DNA of 64,000 nt. It comes from Cupriavidus metallidurans CH34 (GTDB lineage: Bacteria; Pseudomonadota; Gammaproteobacteria; Burkholderiales; Burkholderiaceae). The DNA is taken from NCBI RefSeq assembly GCF_000196015.1, contig NC_007973.1:1550001-1614000 (forward strand), read 5' to 3'. Positions 1-9,845 of the stretch are shown here, in pieces. Positions within the stretch are counted from its first letter, which is position 1. Each line of letters starts with the position of its first letter. The translations under genes and the position numbers were made by a program. The notes under the pieces are model-generated. The model was not told where the DNA came from and made no database searches. It saw only the letters and a program-made list of their open reading frames with translations.

Positions 1-1
1 A

Positions 2-517
2 CGGGTCCTCGATCAGCTCGATCCGATTCCCGCCCTGGTGCAGAACGCGAGATTCGACATCGTCGCGCATAACGAAGCCTATTGCCGGCTGCTTGGTGTC
101 GATCTGCCGGGCCTGCCGGTCGAGGATCGCAACTGCATCTATCTGGCGCTGACACATCCGGCCTGGCGCGCGATCGTGGTTGACTGGCACGGCATGGTCG
201 CGAACATGGTGGCGCTTTACCGGGCCGCGATGGCCGAGCATGTGCACGATCCTGTCTGGGACGCGCAACTCAAGCGCTATATGGCGGTGTCGGCGCTATT
301 CCGGGATCTCTGGCAGCGCTATCAGGTGCGCGGTATCCAGAACCACGTCAAGCAGTTCACCCATCCGGAAACGGGGGCTTTCAACCTGACGCAGACCAAC
401 TGGTGGACCGCGCCGCGCAACGGCGCGCGGCTTCTGGTTTATGTGCCGGCCGATGAGTCGGCCGAGGAAGCGCTGCACAAGCTGCGGCCGGTGACCGGGC
501 AGAGCGCAGGCATTTGA
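2..517 (+). CDS. XRE-family regulator, C-terminal MmyB-like ligand-binding part (5' partial)
   Basis: The reading frame is open from the first bases of the window to the TGA at 515-517, so the start and the N-terminal HTH lie upstream. The visible 171 residues begin with DQLDPIPALVQNARFDIVAH and continue with NEAYCRLLG, typical of the PAS-like MmyB domain fused to XRE helix-turn-helix regulators. Conserved late features are the His/Trp-containing stretch around FTHPETGAFNLTQTNWW and the C-terminal LLVYVPADE. Family members are cytoplasmic transcription regulators thought to bind small hydrophobic ligands, often next to short-chain dehydrogenases. The partner gene cannot be seen. The family is fairly secure; the regulated target is unknown. 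Confidence 0.75.
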   Translation, partial: RVLDQLDPIPALVQNARFDIVAHNEAYCRLLGVDLPGLPVEDRNCIYLALTHPAWRAIVVDWHGMVANMVALYRAAMAEHVHDPVWDAQLKRYMAVSALFRDLWQRYQVRGIQNHVKQFTHPETGAFNLTQTNWWTAPRNGARLLVYVPADESAEEALHKLRPVTGQSAGI

Positions 518-526
518 GTGATTGAT

Positions 527-566
527 GGCTATTCCTCCCTCCCGCTGACGGACGAGAGGAATAGCC
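527..566. terminator. Bidirectional hairpin between convergent genes
   Basis: GGCTATTCCTC (527-537) and GAGGAATAGCC (556-566) form a perfect 11-bp stem around a 16-nt loop. It sits between the stop of the MmyB-type gene and the stop of the rluF-like gene, which converge here. There is no long T tract, so efficiency is uncertain. Confidence 0.6.
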
Positions 567-580
567 GGCAGGCGCCCCTG

Positions 581-2413
581 TCAGAACTTCTCGAAGGCCC
601 CCAGGAAGCGCCACTGGCCCGGCGGCAGGTCGCCGAGCACCACACGGCCCATGCGCACGCGCTTGAGGCCAACCACCTTCAGGCCAACCTGCTCGCACAT
701 CCGGCGAATCTGACGCTTGCGGCCTTCACGCAGCACGAAGCGCAGTTGCTCCTCGTTCTGCCAGCTGACCTTGGCCGGCTTGAGCGCCACGCCGTCCAGC
801 GACAGACCGTGGCGCAGACGCTCCAGCAGGTCGTCGGGGAACACGGCACTGATATTGCGCTCGACCAGACCCTGCGGCGATTCCCACTCGACGCGCACCA
901 GATATTCCTTCTCGACATTCGAATCGTCGCCGATCAGTGCGCGTGCAACGCGGCCATCCTGGGTCAGCACGAGCAGCCCGGTCGAGTCGATGTCGAGCCG
1001 GCCAGCCGGCGCGAGATTCTTGCGTTGCCACGGGGCGAAGCGCTTGCGGGTGGGGTCCAGTTCCCACTGGTTCTCAGGCGCAAACAGCACAGCAGCCGGC
1101 TCATAGCCGTCTTCGGCCTGGCCGGAGACATAGCCGACCGGCTTGTTAAGCAGCACCGTCACGCGTTCGCCTTGTTCCGAGCGCGCGGCCTGCAGGATTT
1201 CGATCTCCGCTTCGGGACGAATGCGCGTGCCGAGTTCGGTCACTGGCTTACCGTCGACGAGCACCCAGCCGCGCGGAATCCATTCATCGGCCTCGCGGCG
1301 CGAGCACAGGCCCAGTTCGGACATGCGCTTGGAGAGACGGACGAGGCCGTCTTCATGCTCGGAGACCGGCTGACGCGCTTCGGCGCGCGGCACCGGGCGT
1401 TCGGTACGTTCACCACGGGCGCGGTCGGCCGAATCGCTGAAGCGGCGTGCCGGGGCGTCACCACGACGCGGTGCGTTGTCGTCCTGGTGCTGCCGGCGCG
1501 GCGCGCGAGCTTCGTCGCTGCGGTGCGGGCGCTCGGTACGCTGCGTGCGCTCGTCATCGCCGTAGCGGCGGGGACGTTCGGCGCGATTGTCGTCGCCATA
1601 GCGGCGCGGTTGCGCGGAGCGGTTGTCGTCTCCAGCGCGGCGTTCACGCTGCGGGCGTTCCTCGTCGCCAAAGCGGCGGGGCGGGGCGGCGCGATTCTCG
1701 TCGCTGAATCGACGCGGACGCTCGGCGCGATTGTCATCGCCATAGCGACGCGGTTGCGCGGGGCGGTTGTCATCTCCGTAGCGCCGCTCGCGTTGCGGAC
1801 GTTCCTCGTCGCCAAAGCGGCGGGGCGAAGCGGCGCGATTCTCGTCGCTGAATCGACGCGGACGCTCGGCGCGATTGTCATCGCCATAGCGACGCGGTTG
1901 CGCGGGGCGGTTGTCATCCCCATAGCGGCGTTCACGCTGCGGACGTTCCTCGTCGCCAAAGCGGCGGGGGCGTGCGGCACGATCTTCGTCGCTGAACCGA
2001 CGCGGACGCTCGGCTCGATTGTCATCGCCATAGCGGCGCGGTTGCGCGGGGCGGTTGTCATCGCCGTACCGGCGCTCGCGCTGCGGGCGCTCCTCATCGC
2101 TGAACCGGCGTGGTGCCCGCTCTCCTTCGGCAAAACGGCGAGGTGCCCGCTCGCCTTCGGCGGGGCGCGGACGTGCCGGTCGCGCCGGTCGGTCCTGACG
2201 CTCATTGCGCGGCGCGCCATCGGCCGGCCCAGCCTTGCGCTTGTCCTTGTCGGAGGCGCGGTCCTTGGCCTGCTTGATCCCCGTGACCACTTCCTGGACA
2301 CGCTTGCGGTTCAGGTCAGACACGCGCACCGGGCGGCTCGCCTTGCGCGTTGTGCTGGAGGAGGTGGTCTTGATGCCCAGCGTCTTGCGGCCGGGCGTAT
2401 TGCTATCGGTCAT
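581..2413 (-). CDS. 23S rRNA pseudouridine synthase (RluF/RluB-type) with long Arg-rich N-terminal repeat arm
   Basis: A 610-aa protein whose C-terminal ~250 residues are an RsuA/RluB/RluF-family synthase. An S4 RNA-binding domain (VRLSKRMSELGLCSRREAD) is followed by the catalytic domain with LLNKPVGYVSG, the GRLDIDSTGLLVLTQDG motif holding the catalytic Asp, and GRKRQIRRMCEQVGLKV near the end. It should isomerise a uridine in 23S rRNA. The tail resembles RluF more than RluB, but the exact uridine is not settled. The first ~350 residues are highly charged and low complexity, including sixteen 12-residue repeats (residues 102-293), making the protein about twice the usual length. It ends 27 nt downstream of glnD and may be co-transcribed with it. 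A 3.2-kb open frame on the other strand is a composition artefact. Confidence 0.85.
   Translation of the reverse strand: MTDSNTPGRKTLGIKTTSSSTTRKASRPVRVSDLNRKRVQEVVTGIKQAKDRASDKDKRKAGPADGAPRNERQDRPARPARPRPAEGERAPRRFAEGERAPRRFSDEERPQRERRYGDDNRPAQPRRYGDDNRAERPRRFSDEDRAARPRRFGDEERPQRERRYGDDNRPAQPRRYGDDNRAERPRRFSDENRAASPRRFGDEERPQRERRYGDDNRPAQPRRYGDDNRAERPRRFSDENRAAPPRRFGDEERPQRERRAGDDNRSAQPRRYGDDNRAERPRRYGDDERTQRTERPHRSDEARAPRRQHQDDNAPRRGDAPARRFSDSADRARGERTERPVPRAEARQPVSEHEDGLVRLSKRMSELGLCSRREADEWIPRGWVLVDGKPVTELGTRIRPEAEIEILQAARSEQGERVTVLLNKPVGYVSGQAEDGYEPAAVLFAPENQWELDPTRKRFAPWQRKNLAPAGRLDIDSTGLLVLTQDGRVARALIGDDSNVEKEYLVRVEWESPQGLVERNISAVFPDDLLERLRHGLSLDGVALKPAKVSWQNEEQLRFVLREGRKRQIRRMCEQVGLKVVGLKRVRMGRVVLGDLPPGQWRFLGAFEKF
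1535..2110 (-). repeat. In-frame tandem repeat: 16 dodecapeptide units (4 x 48 aa)
   Basis: Residues 102-293 of the pseudouridine synthase consist of 12-residue units of the types RRFGDEERPQRE, RRYGDDNRPAQP, RRYGDDNRAERP and RRFSDENRAAPP. They repeat in this order, giving a 48-aa (144-bp) higher-order unit four times. The DNA copies are close to identical, so copy number may vary between strains. Confidence 0.9.
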
Positions 2414-2440
2414 ATCGTTTCAACTACCGGCGTGCCGGCC

Positions 2441-5041
2441 TTAGATGGCCAGCGCGTCGAGCAGGTCCTGTTCAAGCTGAATCTGCAATCGGTTGTCGGC
2501 GGCCAGTCGCGAGCCGTCGACCAGGAACACGTCTTCCACGCGTTCACCGAGCGTATTGATGCGTGCCGAATGCACGGACACGCGATGTTTGGCCAGCACG
2601 CGCGCGATCGCGTACAGCAGGCCGGTGCGGTCGTTGGCGGATACCGACAGCAGGTAATACTGGCCGCGCTCGTCGGGACGCAGGTCCACGCGCGGCTTGA
2701 TGGGGAAACTGCGCGACTGGCGCGACAGGCGTCCTTGTGTAGGGTCGGGCAGTGGGCACTCCAGCCGCACGCGCTCACCGAGTTCGTGCTCGACCAGCGT
2801 CAGGATGTCGCGGTAGTCACCGGCAAGGCCTGGGTCCGTGATCTGGAACGTATCCAGCGCGTACCCGTCGCGCGTGGTCTCGATCTTGGCGTCCTGAATC
2901 GAAAAGGCCTTGCGCTCGAAGTAGCCGCAGATACGCGCGAACAGGTCGGGCTGATCCTTGACGTAGACCGCCACCTGGAGGCCTTCGCCCGCCGGCGAGA
3001 TGCGCGCTTTGACCACGGGGTTGGGACTGTTCACCTTGTTGAACAGACTGCGCGTGAGCCAGGCGATGTCGCGAGCGTCCTGCCGCATGAAGAACGACAT
3101 GTCGAGCTTGTCCCACAGCGGCTTGGCCAGTTCGGGATCGAATGCTTTCAGTCGCAGTTGGGCGATCGTGTCGTCGCGCTTCTGCGCCCAGAGCGAATGC
3201 GTGTCGAGCCGCGCGCCGCCGAGCACGCGCAGCGTGATGCGGTACAGGTCCTCGAGCAGCTTGCCCTTCCAGGCATTCCAGACTTTCGGGCTGGTGCCGC
3301 GGATATCGGCCACGGTCAGCAGGTACAGCGCGGTCAGATAGCGCCCGTTGCCCACTACCTGGGCGAATGCCTTGACCACGTCGGGGTCGGTCAGGTCCTG
3401 TTTCTGGGCGACGTGGCTCATCGTCAGGTGATGCTCGACCAGCCACGCGATCAGGTCGGTGTCCTCGCGCGAGATGCCATGCTGCTTGCAGAAGCGGCGC
3501 GCATCGACGGTGCCGAGCTTCGAATGATCGCCGCCACGACCCTTGGCGATGTCATGGAACAGCGCCGCCACCCACAGCACCCATGGGCGGTCGAAGCCGG
3601 CCATCAACTGGCTGCAGAACGGAAACTCATGCGTATGCTCGACGATGGCGAAGCGGCGCATATTGCGCACGACCATCAGGATGTGCTGGTCCACGGTATA
3701 GACGTGGAACAGGTCGTGCTGCATCTGGCCGACGATGCGTCGGAAATTGATCAGGTAGCGGCCTAGCACGCTGGTCTGGTTCATCAGGCGCAACGCATGG
3801 GTGATCCCCTGCGGCTCCTGGACGATGGCCAGGAACAGGCGACGGTTCACCGGATCGTTGCGCCAGCTGGCGTCCATGACCGTTCGCGCGTTGTAGAGCC
3901 CGCGCAGCGTGCGCGGCGAAAGGCCTTTCACGCCGGGCGTGCGCTCATAGAGCAGGAACGTCTCCAGGATCGCGTGCGGATTGCGCTCGTAGAGATCGTC
4001 GCTCGTGATCTCCAGCATTCCCTGGCGTTCGACGAAACGATCGTTGATCTCGCGCGTGACCATCGACTCGCTCGGGAACAACATCGCCTCGATGTTCAGC
4101 AGCAGCACGCTGTTGAGCTGCGTGACTGCCTTGGCTGCCCAGTAGTAGCGGCGCATCAGCTGCTCGCTGGCGCGCTTGTTCGTGGTCTGCCGATAGCCGA
4201 ATGCCTCGGCCAGCGCCGTCTGCAAGTCGAACACGAGCACGTCCTGGCGGCGGCCGGCCAGCAGGTGCAGGCGAGCGCGGATCGTGCGCAGCAGGCGCTC
4301 GTTGCGGGTGAGTTCCTGCGCTTCGCGCTCGGTCAGCAGGCCGCGCTCGAACAGTTGCTTCCAGCTGTCGCCGAGCCTGGCGGCCTCGGTCATCCACAGG
4401 ATGACCTGCAGGTCGCGCAAGCCGCCCGGGCTTTCCTTGCAGTTCGGTTCCAGTGCGTACGGCGTGTCCTGGTACTTGGCATGCCGCTGACGCATTTCCA
4501 GCAGCTTGGCCTGGAAGAAGTCGGCCGCGTCCATGTCGGCCTGATAGCGCGTCTGCAAGGACTTGAAAAGCGCCTTGTTGCCGATCAGCAGACGTGCCTC
4601 GAGCAGCGATGTGCGGATCGTGATGTCGGCCGCCGACTCGCGGATGCAGTCGTCGACCGTACGTACCGACGAACCGATCTCGAGGCCCAGGTCCCAGCAT
4701 AGGCCGATGAAGCGCTCGAGTTTCGCTGCCATTTTCGCATCGGGCTCGCCGGGCAGGAGCAGCAGCACATCGACGTCGGAGTGGGGGAACAGCTCGCCGC
4801 GCCCATAGCCGCCCACCGCCACCAGGGCGACATCGCCGGGCAGTTCCAGGCCGGTCCAGGCTTCCGTCAGCGCGACGTCGACGGCGCGGCGCAGCTTGGT
4901 GACGAGTGGATTGACCTGGTTGTTCGCGTCGAATTCGGCGAACAGCACCTGCTTGTCAGCTTTGAGCTTGTCGCGAATGCGCTGGCAGAGCAGCAGTTCC
5001 GGCGTGGTGTCCATGGGCGGGTCGATGGAGGTCGTAGGCAC
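2441..5041 (-). CDS. glnD: Bifunctional PII uridylyltransferase / uridylyl-removing enzyme
   Basis: GlnD senses glutamine and adds or removes UMP on PII proteins, controlling glutamine synthetase and nitrogen regulation. The 866-aa product has the family length and order: nucleotidyltransferase motif [15 protein letters not shown] (residues 77-91), a GlnD-specific linker, an HD domain with [15 protein letters not shown], and two C-terminal ACT domains that bind glutamine. The start is ambiguous. A GTG at 5041 gives the full frame and an in-frame ATG lies at 5014; neither has a good Shine-Dalgarno sequence. The start sits just after the terminator of map, so glnD must have its own promoter near there or depend on read-through. 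Confidence 0.95.
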   Translation of the reverse strand: MPTTSIDPPMDTTPELLLCQRIRDKLKADKQVLFAEFDANNQVNPLVTKLRRAVDVALTEAWTGLELPGDVALVAVGGYGRGELFPHSDVDVLLLLPGEPDAKMAAKLERFIGLCWDLGLEIGSSVRTVDDCIRESAADITIRTSLLEARLLIGNKALFKSLQTRYQADMDAADFFQAKLLEMRQRHAKYQDTPYALEPNCKESPGGLRDLQVILWMTEAARLGDSWKQLFERGLLTEREAQELTRNERLLRTIRARLHLLAGRRQDVLVFDLQTALAEAFGYRQTTNKRASEQLMRRYYWAAKAVTQLNSVLLLNIEAMLFPSESMVTREINDRFVERQGMLEITSDDLYERNPHAILETFLLYERTPGVKGLSPRTLRGLYNARTVMDASWRNDPVNRRLFLAIVQEPQGITHALRLMNQTSVLGRYLINFRRIVGQMQHDLFHVYTVDQHILMVVRNMRRFAIVEHTHEFPFCSQLMAGFDRPWVLWVAALFHDIAKGRGGDHSKLGTVDARRFCKQHGISREDTDLIAWLVEHHLTMSHVAQKQDLTDPDVVKAFAQVVGNGRYLTALYLLTVADIRGTSPKVWNAWKGKLLEDLYRITLRVLGGARLDTHSLWAQKRDDTIAQLRLKAFDPELAKPLWDKLDMSFFMRQDARDIAWLTRSLFNKVNSPNPVVKARISPAGEGLQVAVYVKDQPDLFARICGYFERKAFSIQDAKIETTRDGYALDTFQITDPGLAGDYRDILTLVEHELGERVRLECPLPDPTQGRLSRQSRSFPIKPRVDLRPDERGQYYLLSVSANDRTGLLYAIARVLAKHRVSVHSARINTLGERVEDVFLVDGSRLAADNRLQIQLEQDLLDALAI

Positions 5042-5046
5042 GGCTG

Positions 5047-5076
5047 CAAGAAGAAAGGGCGCCGTGGTTGGCGCCC
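5047..5076 (-). terminator. Rho-independent terminator of map
   Basis: On the minus strand GGGCGCC-AACCAC-GGCGCCC (5076 to 5057) is followed by TTTCTTCTT. The hairpin ends only a few bases before the glnD GTG start at 5041. Confidence 0.75.
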
Positions 5077-5093
5077 TGGCGAACGATGCGGCG

Positions 5094-5912
5094 TCAGGCC
5101 GCCACGGTTTCCGTAATGAACGCAGGCGGCAACGGCGAGCCTTCGGAAAGCGTCAGCACTTCGTAGCCGGTTTCGGTCACGAGCACGGTGTGCTCCCATT
5201 GGGCCGACAGGCTGCGGTCGCGCGTCTTGACGGTCCACTGGTCCGGCATCGTGCGGATATCGCGCTTGCCTGCGTTGATCATCGGCTCGACCGTGAAGAT
5301 CATGCCGGCCTTGATCTCCATCCCAGTGGCTGGACGGCCGTAATGCAGGACCTGCGGGTCCGAGTGGAAGACCTTGCCGATGCCGTGGCCGCAGTATTCG
5401 CGCACCACGCTATAGCCGGCGGCCTCGGCATGGGTCTGGATGGCATGACCGATGTCTCCGAGGCGCGCGCCGTTGCGCACCTGCTGAATGCCCTTCCACA
5501 TGCATTCGTAAGTGATCTGGGACAGGCGCTTGGCCAGGATCGACGCCTCGCCGACCACGAACATGCGGCTCGTGTCGCCGTAGTAGCCTTCCTTGGTGAT
5601 CACGGTGATGTCGAGATTCACCACGTCGCCGCTCTTCAGCACGCGATCGCCCGGAATGCCGTGGCAGATCACGTCGTTGACCGACGTGCAGATGGCGCCA
5701 GGGAAGGGCGGGTAACCGGGGGGCGCATAGTTCAGCGGCGCCGGCACGGTGCCCTGCACGTCGCGCATATACGCGTGGCAGAGGCGGTCGAGTTCGCCGG
5801 TGGTGACGCCGGGCTTCACGTGTGGGGTGATGTAGTCGAGGACCTCGGAGGCAAGGCGGCAAGCCACGCGCATTTGGGCGATGTCTTCGGCGGTGTTGAT
5901 ATGGATGCTCAT
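5094..5912 (-). CDS. map: Methionine aminopeptidase, type I
   Basis: Removes the N-terminal Met from nascent proteins using two divalent metals. The 272-aa product has the full pita-bread fold signature: the Asp ligands in VNLDITVI and [10 protein letters not shown], the His of YCGHGIG, and the Glu ligands of FTVEPMI and QWEHTVLV. There is no N-terminal extension, as expected for bacterial type I enzymes. The gene is divergent from rpsB, the usual arrangement in beta- and gammaproteobacteria. It ends in its own terminator before glnD. Confidence 0.97.
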   Translation of the reverse strand: MSIHINTAEDIAQMRVACRLASEVLDYITPHVKPGVTTGELDRLCHAYMRDVQGTVPAPLNYAPPGYPPFPGAICTSVNDVICHGIPGDRVLKSGDVVNLDITVITKEGYYGDTSRMFVVGEASILAKRLSQITYECMWKGIQQVRNGARLGDIGHAIQTHAEAAGYSVVREYCGHGIGKVFHSDPQVLHYGRPATGMEIKAGMIFTVEPMINAGKRDIRTMPDQWTVKTRDRSLSAQWEHTVLVTETGYEVLTLSEGSPLPPAFITETVAA

Positions 5913-6072
5913 GCTGCTTTGCCTGTAAGTGACGGCTCAGCCACTGGCCGCGCCGGAAACGATTCGCAAAACGGGATTATCGCACCATCGTGACGGGAAA
6001 GCAGGGGGAACACGGGGAATTGTCCGATTGACGGCGGCGGAGCGGGCTGCTCTTGGTCGATTTCCAAGGGGG

Positions 6073-6102
6073 TTGAGCCGACCCCGACTTTGTTGCTACA
6101 AT
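6073..6102 (+). promoter_or_regulatory. Predicted sigma-70 promoter of rpsB-tsf
   Basis: TTGAGC (6073-6078), an 18-nt spacer and an extended -10 TGCTACAAT (TACAAT at 6097-6102) lie about 160 bp before the rpsB start. The 347-bp gap 5913-6259 between map and rpsB otherwise holds only the map upstream region and the rpsB leader. Confidence 0.65.
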
Positions 6103-6183
6103 CACGGGCTGACTTGCTCCGGGCTGCTCGACAAGCGTTGCGGTGGCTCAGGCGGGTCAGAAATCACTTTTTTGTAAATCGCT

Positions 6184-6229
6184 GGTCCGCCCATCCGGGG
6201 TGTTCCTTTTCAGGAATGTCGGGGCGGAC
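6184..6229 (+). promoter_or_regulatory. Structured 5' leader hairpin of rpsB
   Basis: GTCCGCCC (6185-6192) pairs with GGGCGGAC (6222-6229), and an inner TTCC/GGAA stem (6203-6216) sits in the loop. Ribosomal protein S2 represses its own operon through the rpsB leader in other bacteria. This hairpin is the obvious candidate here; the binding itself is inferred. Confidence 0.5.
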
Positions 6230-6259
6230 TTCAGACCAAACCCTATTGGAGCACCTCTC

Positions 6260-7003
6260 ATGTCCGTGACTATGCGCGAAATGCTGGAAGCCGGTTGCCA
6301 CTTTGGCCACCAGACCCGCTTCTGGAACCCGAAGATGGCCCCCTTCATTTTCGGTCACCGCAACAAGATCCACATTATCAACCTCGAAAAGACCCTGCCG
6401 ATGTTCCAGGACGCGCTGAAGTACGTGCGCCAACTGGCAGCAAACCGCGGCACCGTGCTTTTCGTGGGTACCAAGCGTCAATCGCGCGAAATCCTGGCTG
6501 AAGAAGCTGGTCGCGCTGGCATGCCCTACGTCGACGCCCGCTGGCTCGGCGGCATGCTGACGAACTTCAAGACCGTCAAGATCTCGATCAAGCGCCTGAA
6601 GGACATGGAAGCCGCCAAGGAAGCCGGCGCGCTGGAAACCATGAGCAAGAAGGAAGCGCTGATGTTCGAGCGCGAGATGGAAAAGCTGGAAAAGTCCATC
6701 GGCGGCATCAAGGACATGGGTGGCATTCCTGACGCCATCTTCGTGGTGGATGTCGGCTACCACAAGATCGCCGTGACCGAAGCCAACAAGCTGGGTATCC
6801 CCGTGATCGGTGTGGTCGACACGAACCACTCGCCGGAAGGCATCGACTACGTGATCCCGGGTAACGACGACTCGAGCAAGGCTGTGGCCCTGTACGTGCG
6901 CGGCGTGGCCGACGCGATCCTGGAAGGCCGTGCAAACGCGGTTCAGGAAGTCGTGGAAGCCGCACGCGGCGACGACGAATTCGTCGAAGTCCAGGAAGGC
7001 TGA
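6260..7003 (+). CDS. rpsB: 30S ribosomal protein S2
   Basis: Starts [20 protein letters not shown], the canonical S2 N-terminus, and contains [16 protein letters not shown] and the coiled-coil region typical of the family. The 247-aa length is normal. S2 joins the 30S head late in assembly and is needed for translation initiation. The ATG at 6260 is preceded by GGAG at 6247-6250. An in-frame extension upstream to 6143 is not supported by homology or a ribosome site. It is followed by an attenuator-like hairpin and then tsf. Confidence 0.98.
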   Translation: MSVTMREMLEAGCHFGHQTRFWNPKMAPFIFGHRNKIHIINLEKTLPMFQDALKYVRQLAANRGTVLFVGTKRQSREILAEEAGRAGMPYVDARWLGGMLTNFKTVKISIKRLKDMEAAKEAGALETMSKKEALMFEREMEKLEKSIGGIKDMGGIPDAIFVVDVGYHKIAVTEANKLGIPVIGVVDTNHSPEGIDYVIPGNDDSSKAVALYVRGVADAILEGRANAVQEVVEAARGDDEFVEVQEG

Positions 7004-7064
7004 TTGCCCGCTGGCGTCTGAGGCCGGGGCACACCGGCCAATGACGCCTGCCTTGCGGCAACTA

Positions 7065-7095
7065 AAAAAGGGGGCACAGCTGGCGCCCCCTTTTT
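7065..7095. terminator. Intercistronic terminator/attenuator between rpsB and tsf
   Basis: AAAAAGGGGGC and GCCCCC-TTTTT form a strong A/T-flanked hairpin that can work in both directions. A partial terminator between rpsB and tsf is also known in E. coli, where it lowers tsf expression relative to rpsB. Confidence 0.8.
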
Positions 7096-7230
7096 GCAAA
7101 CAGAATTTGTTGTCATCCGCCGCGGATACCATTCGCCGCGGGTGAAGCCGGACTGAAGTGGATCTGATCCCGGCCGGCTGCCACGCGCGACGTGCTGGGC
7201 AGCCGGCCCGAACCAATCAAGGAGTGACAA

Positions 7231-8109
7231 ATGGCGGCAATTACCGCAAGCATGGTTGCAGAACTGCGCGCGAAGACCGACGCGCCGATGATGGAATGCA
7301 AGAAGGCCCTGACGGAAGCCGACGGCGATCTGGGCAAGGCTGAAGAACTGCTGCGCGTCAAGCTGGGCAACAAGGCCAGCAAGGCTGCTTCGCGCGTGAC
7401 CGCAGAAGGCATCGTGGTTTCGTACATCGACGGCACCACGGGCGCGCTGGTCGAACTGAACTGCGAAACCGACTTCGTGTCGAAGAACGACGACTTCCTG
7501 GGCTTCGGTGCCAAGGTTGCCGAACTGGTAGCCAAGCAGAACCCGGCCGATGTGGCTGTTCTGTCGGCGCTGGAGATGGACGGTTCGACCGTCGACGCCG
7601 TGCGCTCGGCCCTGATCGGCAAGATCGGCGAGAACATGACGATCCGCCGCTTCGTGCGTTACACCAACGGTGGCAAGCTGGTTTCGTACCTGCACGGCAC
7701 CCGTATTGGCGTGATGGTTGAGTTCGATGGCGACGAAGCCGCCGCCAAGGACGTCGCCATGCACGTGGCCGCCATGAAGCCGGTGTCGCTGTCGGCTGAC
7801 CAGGTGCCCGCCGAGCTGATCGCCAAGGAGCGCAGCATCGCCGAGCAAAAGGCTGCCGAATCGGGCAAGCCGGCCGAGATCGTCGCCAAGATGGTGGAAG
7901 GTTCGGTCCAGAAGTACCTGAAGGAAGTTTCGCTGCTGAACCAGTCGTTCGTGAAGAACGACAAGCAGACCGTGGAACAGATGCTGAAGGGCGTCAACAC
8001 GACCGTGAAGGGTTTCACGCTGTACGTGGTTGGCGAAGGCATCGAGAAGAAGCAGGACGATTTCGCTGCTGAAGTGGCTGCCCAGGTGGCCGCCGCCCAG
8101 AAGGCCTGA
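7231..8109 (+). CDS. tsf: Elongation factor Ts
   Basis: EF-Ts is the guanine-nucleotide exchange factor of EF-Tu. The 292-aa protein begins [20 protein letters not shown], followed by MECKKAL, the N-terminal UBA-like module. It then shows the conserved [13 protein letters not shown] motif that contacts EF-Tu, and ends with the C-terminal [12 protein letters not shown]. Length matches the family. A GGAG site lies at 7220-7223 in front of the ATG. The gene follows rpsB after the intercistronic hairpin. Confidence 0.98.
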   Translation: MAAITASMVAELRAKTDAPMMECKKALTEADGDLGKAEELLRVKLGNKASKAASRVTAEGIVVSYIDGTTGALVELNCETDFVSKNDDFLGFGAKVAELVAKQNPADVAVLSALEMDGSTVDAVRSALIGKIGENMTIRRFVRYTNGGKLVSYLHGTRIGVMVEFDGDEAAAKDVAMHVAAMKPVSLSADQVPAELIAKERSIAEQKAAESGKPAEIVAKMVEGSVQKYLKEVSLLNQSFVKNDKQTVEQMLKGVNTTVKGFTLYVVGEGIEKKQDDFAAEVAAQVAAAQKA

Positions 8110-8162
8110 TGTCCTGGTGGCTGGGCGGATTTCCCCCTTGAGGGGTGACCACCTGGCCACCG

Positions 8163-8198
8163 TATAATGCAGAGGGGCGCCGAAAGGTGCCCCTCTGC
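8163..8198 (+). promoter_or_regulatory. Consensus TATAAT followed at once by a GAAA-tetraloop hairpin (tsf-pyrH gap)
   Basis: TATAAT (8163-8168) has a weak -35 TTGAGG (8138-8143, 19-nt spacer). Bases 8169-8198 then form a 13-bp stem capped by GAAA. The stem covers the expected start site, so it could be a 5' hairpin of pyrH mRNA or the processed 3' end of tsf mRNA; no T run follows. The rest of the 304-bp gap 8110-8413 shows nothing else. Confidence 0.45.
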
Positions 8199-8413
8199 AC
8201 AAGTGCGGCCTTCAGTGGCGCCGCACCAGCCAGTTTTCGCAGTCACCGGCATTTCGCGCGTCTTTTGACAGATGTTGCGGGCAGATGACAGCGAAAACCG
8301 GCTTGTCTCAGTCAAGCGATCCGTATTTTTGCGCGGCCGGTGCGCAGATGCTTCGTGCCGCCCGCGCCCACCCTCCGTTCAAACGAGCGATCAAGAACCA
8401 GCCCGAGGTGAAC

Positions 8414-9124
8414 ATGCCTGCCTATAAGCGCGTCCTTCTGAAATTGTCCGGTGAAGCCCTGATGGGCGACGATGCCTTCGGTATCAACCGTGCCACCATC
8501 GAGGGCATGGTCAATGACATTGCCGAAATCGTGAAGCTGGGTGTCCAGGTCGCGGTCGTCATCGGCGGCGGTAATATCTTCCGCGGTGTCGCTGGCGGTG
8601 CTGCCGGCATGGACCGCGCCACGGCCGATTACATGGGTATGCTGGCCACGATGATGAATGCGCTGGCCTTGCAGGACGCGATGCGCCACGCCAGCATCGA
8701 AGGCCGTGTGCAGTCCGCGCTGCGCATGGACCAGGTCGTCGAGCCGTATATCCGCCCGCGCGCGATTCGCCAGCTCGAAGAGGGCAAGGTGGTGATCTTC
8801 GCCGCCGGCACCGGCAACCCGTTCTTCACGACCGATACGGCCGCGGCGCTGCGTGGCTCTGAAATCGGTGCCGAAATCGTGCTCAAGGCGACCAAGGTGG
8901 ACGGCGTGTATACCGCCGATCCCAAGAAGGATCCGAGCGCCACGCGCTACACGACCATCTCGTTCGACGAAGCCATTTCCCGCAACCTGCAGGTCATGGA
9001 CGCCACCGCGTTCGCGCTGTGCCGTGACCAGAAGCTGCCAATCAAGGTGTTTTCGATCGTCAAGCCGGGCGCACTGAAGCGCGTGATCCTGGGCGAGGAT
9101 GAGGGCACGCTGGTGCACGTTTAA
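8414..9124 (+). CDS. pyrH: UMP kinase
   Basis: Phosphorylates UMP to UDP in pyrimidine synthesis and is usually a GTP-activated, UTP-inhibited hexamer. The 236-aa product starts [18 protein letters not shown] and has the amino-acid-kinase glycine motif [11 protein letters not shown], the [15 protein letters not shown] nucleotide site and [12 protein letters not shown]. The ATG at 8414 is chosen because GAGGTG (8405-8410) lies in front and the homology begins there. The in-frame extension to 8285 is not conserved. It lies between tsf and frr as in most proteobacteria. Confidence 0.98.
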   Translation: MPAYKRVLLKLSGEALMGDDAFGINRATIEGMVNDIAEIVKLGVQVAVVIGGGNIFRGVAGGAAGMDRATADYMGMLATMMNALALQDAMRHASIEGRVQSALRMDQVVEPYIRPRAIRQLEEGKVVIFAAGTGNPFFTTDTAAALRGSEIGAEIVLKATKVDGVYTADPKKDPSATRYTTISFDEAISRNLQVMDATAFALCRDQKLPIKVFSIVKPGALKRVILGEDEGTLVHV

Positions 9125-9232
9125 GGGGCGGGGACCGCATCTGGATGCGGATTCGGTCCTTCCTCAGAGTAGAATGTTTCATTTTCGATCCCGCTGGGCG
9201 GGATCATGTCTGGCCGTTTTTCGGAGGTAATC

Positions 9233-9793
9233 ATGACCGTCGCCGACACTAAGAAGAGCGTCGAGCAGAAGATGCAGAAGTCGATCGAAGCTTTCAAGGC
9301 CGATCTGGCGAAAGTTCGTACCGGCCGCGCTCATACCGGCTTGCTTGACCATGTTCAGGTGGATTACTACGGCTCGATGGTGCCGATCAGCCAGGTGGCT
9401 GCAGTCAGCCTTGCCGACGCCCGCACGATCTCCGTGCAGCCCTGGGAAAAGAAGATGGTCCAGGCTGTGGAAAAGGCGATTCGCGACGGCGATCTGGGCC
9501 TGAACCCGGCCACGATGGGCGACGTGATCCGCGTGCCGATGCCCCCGCTGACCGAAGAGCGCCGCAGGGAGCTGACCAAGGTCGTCAAGGGCGAAGCCGA
9601 AGGCGCCAAGGTGGCCGTGCGCAACCTGCGCCGCGACGCCAACGAGCAGTTCAAGAAGCTGGTCAAGGACAAGGCAATTTCCGAGGACGACGAGCGTCGC
9701 GGTCAGGACGAAGTGCAGAAGCTCACGGACAAGTTCGTGGCCGAAATCGACAAGCTCGTTGCCGAGAAAGAGAAGGAGATCATGACGGTGTAA
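9233..9793 (+). CDS. frr: Ribosome recycling factor
   Basis: With EF-G, Frr splits post-termination ribosomes. The 186-aa product has the three-helix-bundle signature: [19 protein letters not shown] near the start, and [20 protein letters not shown] and [13 protein letters not shown] in the long helices. The ATG at 9233 has a strong GGAGG at 9223-9227, so the in-frame ATG at 9206 is rejected. A small GATCCCG/CGGGATC hairpin (9187-9205) lies in the leader. Confidence 0.98.
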   Translation: MTVADTKKSVEQKMQKSIEAFKADLAKVRTGRAHTGLLDHVQVDYYGSMVPISQVAAVSLADARTISVQPWEKKMVQAVEKAIRDGDLGLNPATMGDVIRVPMPPLTEERRRELTKVVKGEAEGAKVAVRNLRRDANEQFKKLVKDKAISEDDERRGQDEVQKLTDKFVAEIDKLVAEKEKEIMTV

Positions 9794-9799
9794 GGCCGT

Positions 9800-9820
9800 C
9801 CTGGCGGCCGAGCCGCCAGG
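9800..9820. other. Intercistronic stem-loop frr-uppS
   Basis: CCTGGCGGC and GCCGCCAGG form a 9-bp stem with a 3-nt loop directly after the frr stop. No T tract follows, so it is more likely an mRNA stability or processing hairpin than a terminator. Confidence 0.45.
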
Positions 9821-9845
9821 GTTGCCGGATATCGTCCGCGAATCC

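Noticed and set aside
518..3766. 1082-codon open frame on the + strand
   Set aside because: It lies opposite the pseudouridine synthase and glnD, is compositionally biased, and matches no known protein; the minus-strand genes have clear motifs.
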